Assembly (NCBI RefSeq): GCF_963678635.1
Contig: NC_087066.1
Location: 18,349,275-18,413,274, forward strand
DNA: 64,000 nucleotides
DNA from: Symsagittifera roscoffensis
Taxonomy: Eukaryota > Xenacoelomorpha > Acoela > Convolutidae
Direction of reading: 5' to 3'
The first letter of the stretch is position 1, and each line of letters opens with the position of its first letter. Below the pieces are notes generated by a model that ran no database searches, was not told the origin of the DNA, and was given only the letters and a program-made list of their open reading frames with translations. The position numbers and the translations under genes are program-made. Positions 23,101 through 35,961 of the stretch are shown here, one piece after another.

Positions 23101-26100
23101 TTATCATGCGGACTAGCCAAGCCATGCCAAACATATTTCGTTTTCATACTTAACCTTGTAAAACCACTAGATATACCATAAAACAGATGATCATGCCAGG
23201 TGAGGGGACAGTAACTGCTGCAAAATTGGCGTGATTTTGATTTTTTTAAAGATTTCTCAGTGGAATAAAAAAAGTAACCTCTGGATCAATTTTCTCAATT
23301 TGGACATGTTTTATATGAACAAAATGTTAATAATGAAAGATGCTAGAAATTTGGAGGCTGCAGCGTGATAGCCTTTTTCTAAAAAGGAAAGTTTTTTCGT
23401 TGATTACCTCAAATTTTGTAATTTTCAATCTAAACAATTTGCCTTCTAATAGAAGAAGTAGCAGAAAAGTTGGAAAAGAAATGAAAAAGTGCGTTTTCGA
23501 AATTTTTGTCCGTTTGCTTCTGTAGAATTTTTGTGTTCGGAGCATTCTGGGTTGCATGCAAACCAATGCCTTCTTTTTTTTTATTTCGTAAAAAAGACTT
23601 GACGATCATGCGTTAAATTAACTTTGGCGTCAACGTGGATTGAGTAACCCGCCACACGAACACTTGGAGTGAACCCGAGTTGGCATGATTCTACGCGTGA
23701 ACCAATCTGATTGTTTTTATGATTCACAAGAATGTCTAAATTGAGGAAGGAATAATTTAACGGTGTGTGTTCCGTGTAAAGTTAAATTTTAGCTAGTGGT
23801 GTTATTTTGACCACTGAAAAAAGGAAGAAACTTTGTATTCGGGTGTATCAACATTTTTTTTTCCAAAATTAGTGGTTCACCACAATTAATGGTGTACCAC
23901 AATCAAGCATAAGAATGGCCCTAGCGATATAACATATCAAAGTTTCTTCAGTCGCGAGTCGAAAGGCATTAGATTTTTTCCTAAAAAATCAAGTGTCCTT
24001 GAACTTTCGTGAAAACTTTAAAATCGTGATTATTGTTCGTTTTTTCAAGGAAGTTTGGGTTTAATGGTTTGTCTTCAGTTCAATTCACATTCACTAGGTA
24101 ATACAGAAGCGGGTTTCAATTTTTTCCCCTACCTGCAAATAAATTTATTGTCCGCATTGTCCGATTGTTTTGAAAATTATCATGCGGTTTAACCAAGCCA
24201 TGCCAAACATATTTCGTTTTCATACTTAACCTTGTAAAACCACTAGATACACCATAAAACAGATGATCATGCCAGGTGAGGGGACAGTAACTGCTGCAAA
24301 ATTGGCGTGATTTTGATTTTTTTAAAGATTTCTCAGTGGAATAAAAAAAGTAACCTCTGGATCAATTTTCTCAATTTGGACATGTTTTATATAAACAAAA
24401 TGTTAATAATGAAAGATGCTAGAAATTTGGAGGCTGCAGCGTGATAGCCTTTTTCTAAAAAGGAAAGTTTTTTCGTTGATTACCTCAAATTTTGTAATTT
24501 TCAATCTAAACAATTTGCCTTCTAATAGAAGAAGTAGCAGAAAAGTTGGAAAAGAAATGAAAAAGTGCGTTTTCGAAATTTTTGTCCGTTTGCTTCTGTA
24601 GAATTTTTGTGTTCGGAGCATTCTGGGTTGCATGCAAACCAATGCCTTCTTTTTTTTTATTTCGTAAAAAAGACTTGACGATCATGCGTTAAATTAACTT
24701 TGGCGTCAACGTGGATTGAGTAACCCGCCACACGAACACTTGGAGTGAACCCGAGTTGGCATGATTCTACGCGTGAACCAATCTGATTGTTTTTATGATT
24801 CACAAGGATGTCTAAATTGAGGAAGGAATAATTTAACGGTGTGTGTTCCGTGTAAAGTTAAATTTTAGCTAGTGGTTTTATTTTGACCACTGAAAAAAGG
24901 AAGAAACTTTGTATTCGGGTGTATCAACATTTTTTTTTCCAAAATTAGCGGTTCACCACAATTAATGGTGTACCACAATCAAGCATAAGAATGGCCCTAG
25001 CGATATAACATATCAAAGTTTCTTCAGTCGCGAGTGTCGAACGGCACTAGATTTTTCCTAAAAAATCAAATGTCCTTCAACTTTCGTGAAAACTTTTAAA
25101 TCGTGATTATTGTTCGTTTTTTAAAGGAAGTTTGGGTTTAATGGTTTGTCTTCAGTTCAATTCACATTCACTAGGTAATACAGAAGCGGGTTTCAATTTT
25201 TTCCCCTACCTGCAAATAAATTTATTGTCCGCATTGTCCGATTGTTTTGAAAATTATCATGCGGTTTAACCAAGCCATGCCAAACGTATTTCGTTTTCAT
25301 ACTTAACCTTGTAAAACCACTAGATACACCATAAAACAGATGATCATGCCAGGTGAGGGGACAGTAACTGCTGCAAAATTGGCGTGATTTTGATTTTTTT
25401 AAAGATTTCTCAGTGGAATAAAAAAAGTAACCTCTGGATCAATTTTCTCAATTTGGACATGTTTTATATAAACAAAATGTTAATAATGAAAGATGCTAGA
25501 AATTTGGAGGCTGCAGCGTGATAGCCTTTTTCTAAAAAGGAAAGTTTTTTCGTTGATTACCTCAAATTTTGTAATTTTCAATCTAAACAATTTGCCTTCT
25601 AATAGAAGAAGTAGCAGAAAAGTTGGAAAAGAAATGAAAAAGTGCGTTTTCGAAATTTTTGTCCGTTTGCTTCTGTAGAATTTTTGTGTTCGGAGCATTC
25701 TGGGTTGCATGCAAACCAATGCCTTCTTTTTTTTTATTTCGTAAAAAAGACTTGACGATCATGCGTTAAATTAACTTTGGCGTCAACGTGGATTGAGTAA
25801 CCCGCCACACGAACACTTGGAGTGAACCCGAGTTGGCATGATTCTACGCGTGAACCAATCTGATTGTTTTTATGATTCACAAGGATGTCTAAATTGAGGA
25901 AGGAATAATTTAACGGTGTGTGTTCCGTGTAAAGTTAAATTTTAGCTAGTGGTGTTATTTTGACCACTGAAAAAAGGAAGAAACTTTGTATTCGGGTGTA
26001 TCAACATTTTTTTTTCCAAAATTAGCGGTTCACCACAATTAATGGTGTACCACAATCAAGCATAAGAATGGCCCTAGCGATATAACATATCAAAGTTTCT

Positions 26101-29100
26101 TCAGTCGCGAGTGTCGAACGGCATTAGATTTTTTCCTAAAAAATCAAATGTCCTTCAACTTTCGTGAAAACTTTAAAATCGTGATTATTGTTCGTTTTTT
26201 AAAGGAAGTTTGGGTTTAATGGTTTGTCTTCAGTTCAATTCACATTCACTAGGTAATACAGAAGCGGGTTTCAATTTTTTCCCCTACCTGCAAATAAATT
26301 TATTGTCCGCATTGTCCGATTGTTTTGAAAATTTTCATGCGGACTAACCAAGCCATGCCAAACATATTTCGTTTTCATACTTAACCTTGTAAGACCACTA
26401 TATACACCATAAAACCGATGATCATGCGAGGTGGGGGGACAGTAACTGGTGCAAAATTGGCGTGATTTGGATTTAAAATAAGATTTCTCAAGGAATAAAA
26501 AAAGTAACATTATGATCAATTTTCTCTCTTTGGACCTGTTTTTATAAAAACAAAATGTTAAAAATGAAAGATGCTAGAATTTGGAGGCTGCAGCGTGATA
26601 GCCTTTTTTTTTAAATGAAAGTTTTAGCGATGATTACCTCAAATATTGTAATTTTCAATCTAAACCATTTGCCTTCTAATAGAAGAAGTAGCAGAAAAGT
26701 TGGAAAAGAAATGAAAAAGTGCGTTTTTGAACTTTTTGTCCGTTTGCTTCTGGAGAATTTTTGTGTTCGGAGCATTCTGGGTTGCATGCAAAACAATGCC
26801 TTCTTTTTTTGTTTCCTAAAAAAGACTTGACGATCATGCGTTAAATTAACTTTGGCGTCAACGTGCATTGAGTAACCCGCCACACGAACACTTGGAGTGA
26901 ACCCGAGTTGGCATGATTCTACGCGTGAACCAATCTGATTGTTTTTATGATTCACAAGGATGTCTAAATTGAGGAAGGAATAATTTAACGGTGTGTGTTC
27001 CGTGTAAAGTTAAATTTTAGCTAGTGGTGTTATTTTGACCACTGAAAAAAGGAAGAAACTTTGTATTCGGGTGTATCAACATTTTTTTTTCCAAAATTAG
27101 TGGTTCACCACAATTAATGGTGTACCACAATCAAGCATAAGAATGGACCTAGCGATATAACATATCAAAGTTTCTTCAGTCGTGAGTGTCGAACGGCATT
27201 AGATTTTTTCCTAAAAAATCAAATGTCCTTCAACTTTCGTGAAAACTTTAAAATCGTGATTATTGTTCGTTTTTTAAGGAAGTTTGGGTTTAATGGTTTG
27301 TCTTCAGTTCAATTCACATTCACTAGGTAATACAGAAGCGGGTTTCAATTCTTTCCCCTACCTGCAAATAAATTTATTGTCCGATTGTTTTGAAAATTAT
27401 CATGCGGACTAACCAAGCCATGCCAAACATATTTCGTTTTCATACTTAACCTTGTAAGACGACTAGATACACCATAAAACCGATGATCATGCGATGTGAG
27501 GGGACAGTAACTGGTGCAAAATTGGCGTGATTTAGATTTTAAATAAGATTTCTCAAGGAATAAAAAAAGAAACCTTATGATCAATTTTCTCTCTTTGGAC
27601 CTGTTTTTATAAAAACAAAATGTTAAAAATGAAAGATGCTAGAATTTTGGAGGCTGCAGCGTGATAGCCTTTTTTTAAATGAAAGTTTTAGCGATGATTA
27701 CCCGAAATATTGTAATTTTCAATCTAAACCATTTGCCTTCTAATAGAAGAAGTAGCAGAAAAGTTGGAAAAGAAATGAAAAAGTGCGTTTTCGAACTTTT
27801 TGTCCGTTTGCTTCTGTAGAATTTCTGTGTTCGGAGCATTCTGGGTTGCATGCAAAACAATGCCTTCTTTTTTTTGTTTCGTAAAAAAGACTTGACGATC
27901 ATGCGTTAAATTAACTTTGGCGTCAACGTGCATTGAGTAACCCGCCACACGAACACTTGGAGTGAACCCGAGTTGGCATGATTCTACGCATGAACCAATC
28001 TGATTGTTTTTATGATTCACAAGGATGTCTAAATTGAGGAAGGAATAATTTAACGGTGTGTGTTCCGTGTAAAGTTAAATTTTAGCTAGTGGTGTTATTT
28101 TGACCACTGAAAAAAGGAAGAAACTTTGTATTCGGGTGTATCAACATTTTTTTCCCCAAAATTAGTGGTTCACCACAATTAATGGTGTACCACAATCAAG
28201 CATAACAATGGCCCTAGCGATATAACATATCAAAGTTTCTTAAGTCGCGAGTGTCGAACGGCATTAGATTTTTTCCTAAAAAATCAAATGTCCTTCAACT
28301 TTCGTGAAAACTTCAAAATCCTGATTATTGTTCGTTTTTTAAAGGAAGTTTGGGTTTAATGGTTTGTCTTCAGTTCAATTCACATTCACTAGGTAATACA
28401 GAAGCGGGTTTCAATTCTTTCCCCTACCTGCAAATAAATTTATTGTCCGCATTGTCCGATTGATTTGAAAATTTTCATGCGGACTAACCAAGCCATGCCA
28501 AACATATTTCGTTTTCATACTTAACCTTGTAAGACCACTAGATACACCATAAAACCGATGATCATGCGAGGTGAGGGGACAGTAACTGGTGCAAAATTGG
28601 CGTGATTTGGATTTTAAATAAGATTTCTCAAGGAATAAAAAAAGTAACCTTATGATCAATTTTCTCTCTTTGGACCTGTTTTTATAAAAACAAAATGTTA
28701 AAAATGAAAGATGCTAGAATTTTGGAGGCTGCAGCGTGATAGCCTTTTTTTTAAATGAAAGCTTTAGCGATGATTACCTCAAATATTGTAATTTTCAATC
28801 TAAACCATTTGCCTTCTAATAGAAGAAGTAGCAGAAAAGTTGGAAAAGAAATGAAAAAGTGCGTTTTCGAACTTTTTGTCCGTTTGATTCTGTAGAATTT
28901 TTGTGTTCGGACCATTCTGGGTTGCATGCAAAACAATGCCTTCTTTTTTTATTTCGTAAAAAAGACTTGACGATCATGCGTTAAATTAACTTTGGCGTCA
29001 ACGTGCATTGAGTAACCCGCCACACGAACACTTGGAGTGAACCCGAGTTGGCATGATTCTACGCGTAAACCAATCTGATTGTTTTTATGATTCACAAAGA

Positions 29101-32100
29101 TGTCAAAATTGAGGAAGGAATACTTCAACGGTGTGTGTTCCGTGTAAAGTTAAATTTAGCTAGTGGTGTTATTTTGAACACTGAAAAAAGGAAGAAACTT
29201 TGTATTCGGGTGTATCAACATTTTTTCCCCAAAATTAGTGGTTCACCACAATTAATGGCGTACCACAATCAAGCATAAGAATGGCCCTAGCGATATAACA
29301 TATCGAAGTTTCTTCAGTCGCGAGTGTCGAACGGCACTAGATTTTTCCTAAAAAATCAAATGTCCTTCAACTTTCGTGAAAACTTTTAAATCGTGATTAT
29401 TGTTCGTTTTTTAAAGGAAGTTTGGGTTTAATGGTTTGTCTTCAGTTCAATTCACATTCATTAGGTAATACAGAAGCGGGTTTCAATTCTTTCCCCTACC
29501 TGCAAATAAATTTATTGTCCGCATTGTCCGATTGTTTTGAAAATTATCATTCGGTTTAACCAAGCCATGCCAAACATATTTCGTTTTCATACTTAACCTT
29601 GTAAGACCACTAGATACACCATAAAACCGATGATCATGCGAGGTGAGGGGACAGTAACTGGTGCAAAATTGGCGTCATTTGGATTTTAAATAAGATTTCT
29701 CAAGGAATAAAAAAAGTAACCTTATGATCAATTTTCTCTCTTTGGACCTGTTTTTATAAAAACAAAAAGTAAAAAATGAAAGATGCTAGAATTTTGGAGG
29801 CTGCAGCGTGATAGCCTTTTTTTTAAAATGAAAGTTTTAGCGATGATTACCTCAAATATTGTAATTTTCAGTCTAAACCATTTGCCTTCTAATAGAAGAA
29901 GTAGCAGAAAAGTTGGAAAAGAAATGAAAAAGTGCGTTTTCGAACTTTTTGTCCGTTTGCTTCTGTAGAATTTTTGTGGTCGGAGCATTCTGGGTTGTAT
30001 GCAAAACAGTGCCTTATATTTTATATTTCGTAAAAAAGACTTGACCATCATGCGTAAAGTTAACTTTGGCGCAAACGTGCATTGAGTATCCCGCCACACG
30101 AATACTTGGAGTGAACCCGACTTGGCATGATTCTACGCGTAAACCAATCTTATTGTTTTTATAATTCACAAGGATATCAAAATTGAGGAAGGAATACTTC
30201 AACGGTACGTGTTCCGTGTAAAGTTAAATTTAAGCTAGTGGTGTTATTTTTACCACTGAAAAAAAAGGAAGAAACTTTGTATTCGGGTGTATCAACATTT
30301 TTTCCCCAAAATTAGTGGTTCACCACAACTAATGGTGTACCACAATCAAGCATAAGAATGGCCCTAGCGATATAACATATCAAAGTTTCTTCAGTCGCGA
30401 GTCGAACGGCATTAGATTTTTTCCTAAAAAATCAAGTGTCCTTGAACTTTCGTGATTATTGTTCGTTTTTTTTAAAGGAAGTTTGGTTTTAATGGTTTGT
30501 CTTCAGTTCAATTCACATTCACTAGGTAAAACAGAAGCGGGTTTCAATTCTTTCCCCCTACCTGCAAATAAGTTTATTGTCCGCATTGTCCGATTGTTTT
30601 GAAAATTATAATGCGGACTAACCAAGCCATGCCAAACATATTTCGTGTTCATACTTAACCTTGTAAGACCACAAGATACACCATAAAACCGATGATCATT
30701 CGAGGTGAGGGGACAGGAACTGGTGCAAAGTTGGCGTGATTTTGATTTTAAATAAGATTTCTCTAGGATTAAAAAAGAAACCTTATGATCAATTTTCTCT
30801 CTTTGGACCTGTTTTATAAAAACAAAATGTTAATAATGAAAGATGCTAGAATTTTGGAGGCTGCATCGTGATAGCTTTTTTTTTTAAAATAAAAGTTTTA
30901 GCGATGATTACCTCAAATATTGTTGTATGCAAAACAGTGCCTTATATTTTATATTTCGTAAAAAAGACTTGACCATCATGCGTTAAGTTAACTTTGGCGT
31001 CAACGTGCATTGAGTATCCCGCCACACGAATACTTGGAGTGAACCCGAGTTGGCATGATTCTACGCGTAAACCAATCTTATTGGTTTTATAATTCACAAG
31101 GATATCAAAATTGAGGAAGGAATACTTCAACGGTGCGTGTTCCGTGTAAAACTGATGATCATTCGAGGTGAGGGGACAGGAACTGGTGCAAAGTTGGCGT
31201 GATTTTTGATTTTAAATAAGATTTCTCTAGGAATAAAAAAGAAACCTTATGATCAATTTTCTCTCTTTGGACCTGTTTTATAAAAACAAAATGTTATTAA
31301 TGAAAGATGCTAGAATTTTGGAGGCTGCAGCGTGATAGATTTTTTTTTAAAAAATGAAAGTTTTAGCGATGATTACCTCAAATATTGTAATTTTCAATCT
31401 AAACCATTTGCCTTCTAATAGAAGAAGTAGCAGAAAAGTTGGAAAAGAAATGAAAAAGTGCGTTTTCGAACTTTTTGTCCGTTTGCTTCTGTAAAATTTT
31501 TGTGGTCGGAGCATTCTGGGTTGTATGCAAAACAATGCCTTTTATTTTATATTTCGTAAAAAAGACTTGACCATCATGCGTTAAATTAAATTTGGCGTAA
31601 ACGTGCATTGAGTATCCCGCCAGACGAATACTTGGAGTTGACCCGAGTTGGCATGATTCTACGCGTAAACCAATCTGATTGTTTTTATGATTCACAATGA
31701 TGTCAAAATTGAGGAAGGAATACTTCAACGGTGCGTGTTCCGTGTAAAGTTAAATTTAAACTAGTGAAGTTATTTTTACCACTGAAAAAAGGAAGAAACT
31801 TTGTATTCGGGTGTATCAACATTTTTTCCCCAAAATTAGTGGTTCACCACAATTAATGGCGTACCACAATCAAGCATAAGAATGGCCCTAGCGATATAAC
31901 ATATCAAAGTTTCTTCAGTCGCGAGTCGAATGGCATTAGATTTTTTCCTAAAAAATCAACTGTCCTTCAACTTTCGTGAAAACTTTAAAATCGTGATTAT
32001 TGTTCGTTTTATAAAGGAAGTTTGGTTTTAATGGTTTGTCTTCAGTTCAATTCACATTCACTAGGTAATACAGAAGCGGTTTTCAATTCATTCCCCCTAC

Positions 32101-33030
32101 CTGCAAATAAGTTTATTGTCGGCATTGTCCGATTGTTTTGAAAATTATCATGCGGACTAACCAAGCCATGTCAAACATATTTCGTTTTCATACTTAACCT
32201 TGTTAGACCACTAGATACACCATAAAACAGATGATCATGCGAGGTGAGGGGACAGGAACTGGTGCAAAGTTGGCGTGATTTTGATTTTAAATAAGATTTC
32301 TCTAGCAATAAAAAAGAAACCTTATGATCAATTTTCTCTCTTTGGACCTGTTTTATAAAAACAAAATGTTAATAATGAAAGATGCTAGAATTTTGGAGGC
32401 TGCAGCGTGATAGCCTTTTTTTAAATAATGAAAGTTTTAGCGATGATTACCTCAAATATTGTAGTTTTCAATCTAAACCATTTGCCTTCTAATAGAAGAA
32501 GTAGCAGAAAAGTTGGAAAAGAAATGAAAAAGTGCGTTTTCGAACTTTTTGTCCGTTTGCTTCTGTAAAATTTTTGTGGTCGGAGCATTCTGGGTTGTAT
32601 GCAAAACAATGCCTTTTATTTTATATTTCGTAAAAAAGACTTGACCATCATGCGTTAAGTTAAATTTGGCGTCAACGTGCATTGAGTATCCCGCCACACG
32701 AATACTTGGAGTGGACCCGAGTTGGCATGATTCTACGCGTAAACCAATCTGATTGTTTTTATAATTCACAAGGATGTCTAAATTGAGGAAGGAATACTTT
32801 AACCTTGTAAAACCACTAGTTACACCATAAAATCGATGATCATGCGTGGTGAGGGGCAGTAACTGGTAAAAAAAAATGGCGTGATTTGATTTTAATTAAG
32901 ATTTCTCAGTGGAATAAAAAAGTAACCTTATGATCAGTTTTCTCTCTTTGGACCTGTTTTATCAAAACAAAGTGTTAATAATGAAAGATGCTAGAAATTT
33001 GGAGACTGCAGCGTGATAGCCTTTTTGTTT
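20141..33030. repeat. Tandem array of about 1076-bp units
   Basis: The landmark GGCTGCAGCGTGATAG recurs near 21183, 22280, 23357, 24433, 25510, 26587, 27653, 28728, 29800, 30860, 31324, 32399 and (altered) 33005. Spacing is 1097, 1077, 1076, 1077, 1077, 1066, 1075, 1072, 1060, 464, 1075 and 606 bp. Central units (about 23100-26300) are almost identical; outer ones are more diverged, and two near the right end have internal deletions. Small frames recur in every unit (for example minus-strand 23327-23566, 24403-24642 and 25480-25719) only because the DNA repeats; none has a domain. Each unit holds short inverted repeats (AGTGGT/ACCACT) and, on the minus strand, a B-box-like GGGTTCACTCC. It resembles a macrosatellite grown by unequal crossover. 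Confidence 0.95.
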
Positions 33031-34167
33031 AAATTGACAGTTTTGAAAAAGTTTTCTTTTGGTTTCCTTGTTCATGGCAACTTCTCCAAGAATATATTGG
33101 CTATGCTTCCTGTGCCGAGAAAAACCAGTTAAAGAATTTTTTCTTGCTATCTGTTCTGAAGCATTCTATAAGATTGTACATGTAATTCGAGAATATCAGG
33201 CTAAACGGTTTGAAATATTTACGCGGTTAGCTGAGACTTAATTAGTTTATAATTTGGCCTCAATGATAGACCGGTTACAGGTTAAAGTTTATAGAAAGAA
33301 TACTTCAAGTTGTTTTTCTACAAATTGTTTTGATATTTTGAAACTGGGTTCTAAGGTCGTGATTGTGTCCGGACAAGTGTCCTTTTAATTTTTTCTTTTT
33401 CATAAAAGTATTTTAAATGTTCTTGGTTACTGTTTCGAGTGCATTTTTGCCATCGCATTGGCGAATGTGAATGGCTAGTTTTGAAGGGAGACGTGTTGAG
33501 GTTTTTCAAGTTTTCAATGAAGCTCTGAGAAGTTTTAAGGAAATGGCGATTTGTATATGGGTGCACTGTCGGCACTATAGTTGCTCTGATCATCGAACGA
33601 GAGAAGGAACTTAGTATTCGGTGTTTTTTGCCCCGTGTTTTTCTCAAACGATTTTTGCATTTGCAACCAATTTAGAGCGACAGTCCTTCCAACTGATTTA
33701 ATTTTTCATTCGAGGCTGTTTTTCGTCAATTAGTTTGCTGCGATTCAAAAACTCTCGTGAATGCCTGTATATTTTTACCCAAAATTGTTGGCCATGTAGT
33801 TCGCCCTCTAGAAGTATTTGTGCTGCCTCTAGAAGGATTTTCGATAGAACTGTTGTTTTGGGACATTGAGCTGGCGATTGCGGTTTATGAGTAATGCTCT
33901 TGTCAAAAATCTGCAAATTGTGGGCAACAGTGCTAGAAATAGTTTCATTGGACTCAGAAAACTTGTAATGAAAATGGTTTGTCAACGCCAATGGGTGCCC
34001 TCCACTGGGCTTTGAAATTATATGAATGGCATTCAAAGTTCTTTTTTAAATGGGGTAATCAGGCAGCAAATTGCCTGAATTAATCATTTATGATTAATGA
34101 TAATGAATGTTTATATGGCACTTCTCGTTGCAGATATTTGTGTTTGTTCTTTGATAGTTTGTGAAAT
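33031..34167. other. Spacer between the array and the Ser-rich gene
   Basis: Contains a 55-codon plus-strand frame (33074-33241, starting MATSPRIYWL) and two minus-strand frames (33351-33647, 33698-34036), none recognisable. A motif like that in the array units (GGAACTTAGTATTCGGTGT, near 33606) suggests old repeat content. A splice acceptor CTTCTCGTTGCAG ends at 34132, 35 bases before the next start codon, implying an upstream 5' UTR exon. Confidence 0.4.
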
Positions 34168-35961
34168 ATGAGCCAGAGAAAATCAGTCAAGCGTAAAAGG
34201 GAATCAGTGTTGCGGTGCTTGACCAACATCGGCCGGAGCAACCCCGATCATGATTCATCGTTGGAAGGAGCTGACGAAATCCCGTTGTCTAGAAGGGTAC
34301 GCCTCGAAGCAGCATTAGCTCCATTGAACTATGATACTTGGGGGGAAGCATACAATGGAAATTTTTCTCAAATGAACCGCGAACCTGGGAAATGTAGCAA
34401 TTTAATAACGACGGAGTGTTGGCCCGATAAAGAGCTTTGGAACGAATCATCTTCATCGGGTAGGGGTACTGCTAATGACTCCAGAAGTCTCGCTCGGAAT
34501 TGTCAATCATCCACACATGAAAAACAACCAAGCGAATCTAACGTTCCAGTAACGAAGTTGTCGCAGATATTTTGTCCAATTCGAAAAACACAACAAAAAC
34601 CGCTGGCTAAATCAAAAAGTTCTGATTTCTCATGTCTGACTCTACCAGGAAAGTCTTTGAGTGCTGGTATTTCGCGTGAATTGGTTGAGCCAACGACGTC
34701 TAAATTCGATGCTCATCCAGATTTGGTTCCAAACACTCAGAACCTGATAAGCAATGCCCCTCGCAGCAATGATTGCTATCGGAATTCTTTAGTTCCGCTG
34801 GCACAATCTTCTCCTCTTGACGATAAACGCCCGAAGTCTGTAGTTCCTGTGGTAAAATCATCTTCTTTTGAAAGTCGGAACAGAATTCTACCTTTGGGTC
34901 CAACTGCTGAGCCATCTCACGCCAATGATGCAGGAATGTTGTTGGATAAATTCCCAAAAATGTCTATTCAAGCAAGTTCTGCTGATAACGACGAGTTTCT
35001 AGGCTCAAGAACTAAGAAGGTTTCTCAGGGAAAGGAGGTCAGAAAAAGATATAAGAAAACAATTTCAAAACGTGTTAAAGGGATGCGAGATTCAATCACG
35101 GCCATGCGGGGTAGCAAATATGGAAGTTCCGATGAAGGCATTGATCTGGATCAGAAAACGCGTCGTCGTCCTCTACGGTCGCATGCCGATTCAGGGTCAT
35201 CTAATAGCTACAGTGGCGAGAGCAATGAAGCAGCATCCGAATCCGATAGCCTTCGCGCCAATAGTGGCATAAAGTCCAGGAAAACCAAACGGTCATTTTG
35301 GTCCCGAGCTTTTTCTAAATCTCCAAAACTAGCTTCTAAAACACCCAGGCAGGTTCCAACAATCGCAGTTTTGCGCGGAAAAAACCAGGATGACCTTATC
35401 ACGTTTGATAATTTTGATCATGATGGTGCTGCGAGTAACGTACCGCCTGTAAGCGGCTCGGGGTTGATACATAATTGCTCTCCGACTAATCTTGTGCAGC
35501 CGAATATTAATCTTACTCCTTTCGTAACGGCGACACAATCATCAAGTCTAGCAGAAGTGCCTTCAGCTGTCGCATTTCTTTCTAGTGCAACAAGCAGGCA
35601 AATTGATCCCATTCAAAGTTTAGAATCGGTTACTAACACGAATGAACAGTTCGCACTGAGAGATTTTAACGGCAGTGGAAGCATAGTTCGCGATTTTTAT
35701 TCGCCGGATTATAGAAACAGAAGAGATAGAAGGCTCGATTTGCGCTGGAGAACTGGTCGAGCATATGGGAATGGTTTCGGAGACTTCGGGTTAAGGAACT
35801 TGAATTCCATTTCTGCGTCTTTCACTTCGGATTTGGACCTTTTTACACGTACAGCCACTCCTTGGCCAACTTCAGGAGCTCATAGATCGAGTAATGCAGC
35901 TGCCTACAATTTGCCAACTAGTTGCAATGACTCAGACGAGGAACACGGTCAAGATTTTTAG
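34168..35961 (+). CDS. Ser-rich basic protein of unknown function
   Basis: A 597-residue frame without introns, with balanced codon use and higher GC than its flanks, so very likely a real gene. I do not recognise a family. The sequence is rich in Ser, Asn, Arg and Pro and lacks hydrophobic segments, as expected of a largely disordered protein. Basic clusters that could act as nuclear localisation signals lie at residues 4-12 (KSVKRKRES), about 290-308 (KRYKKTISKRVKG) and about 370-390 (KSRKTKRSFW). The C-terminus is more ordered-looking, with an RDFYSPDYRNRRDRR patch and an acidic end (DSDEEHGQDF). A splice acceptor 35 bases upstream supports the start. Nuclear or cytoskeletal adaptor roles are possible but not shown. 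Confidence 0.75.
   Translation: MSQRKSVKRKRESVLRCLTNIGRSNPDHDSSLEGADEIPLSRRVRLEAALAPLNYDTWGEAYNGNFSQMNREPGKCSNLITTECWPDKELWNESSSSGRGTANDSRSLARNCQSSTHEKQPSESNVPVTKLSQIFCPIRKTQQKPLAKSKSSDFSCLTLPGKSLSAGISRELVEPTTSKFDAHPDLVPNTQNLISNAPRSNDCYRNSLVPLAQSSPLDDKRPKSVVPVVKSSSFESRNRILPLGPTAEPSHANDAGMLLDKFPKMSIQASSADNDEFLGSRTKKVSQGKEVRKRYKKTISKRVKGMRDSITAMRGSKYGSSDEGIDLDQKTRRRPLRSHADSGSSNSYSGESNEAASESDSLRANSGIKSRKTKRSFWSRAFSKSPKLASKTPRQVPTIAVLRGKNQDDLITFDNFDHDGAASNVPPVSGSGLIHNCSPTNLVQPNINLTPFVTATQSSSLAEVPSAVAFLSSATSRQIDPIQSLESVTNTNEQFALRDFNGSGSIVRDFYSPDYRNRRDRRLDLRWRTGRAYGNGFGDFGLRNLNSISASFTSDLDLFTRTATPWPTSGAHRSSNAAAYNLPTSCNDSDEEHGQDF

Noticed and set aside
20360-32770. Recurring 60-123 codon frames inside the tandem array as a gene family
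   Set aside because: They recur because the DNA repeats, exist in overlapping frames on both strands, are low in complexity, and are broken by the same small indels that distinguish units.
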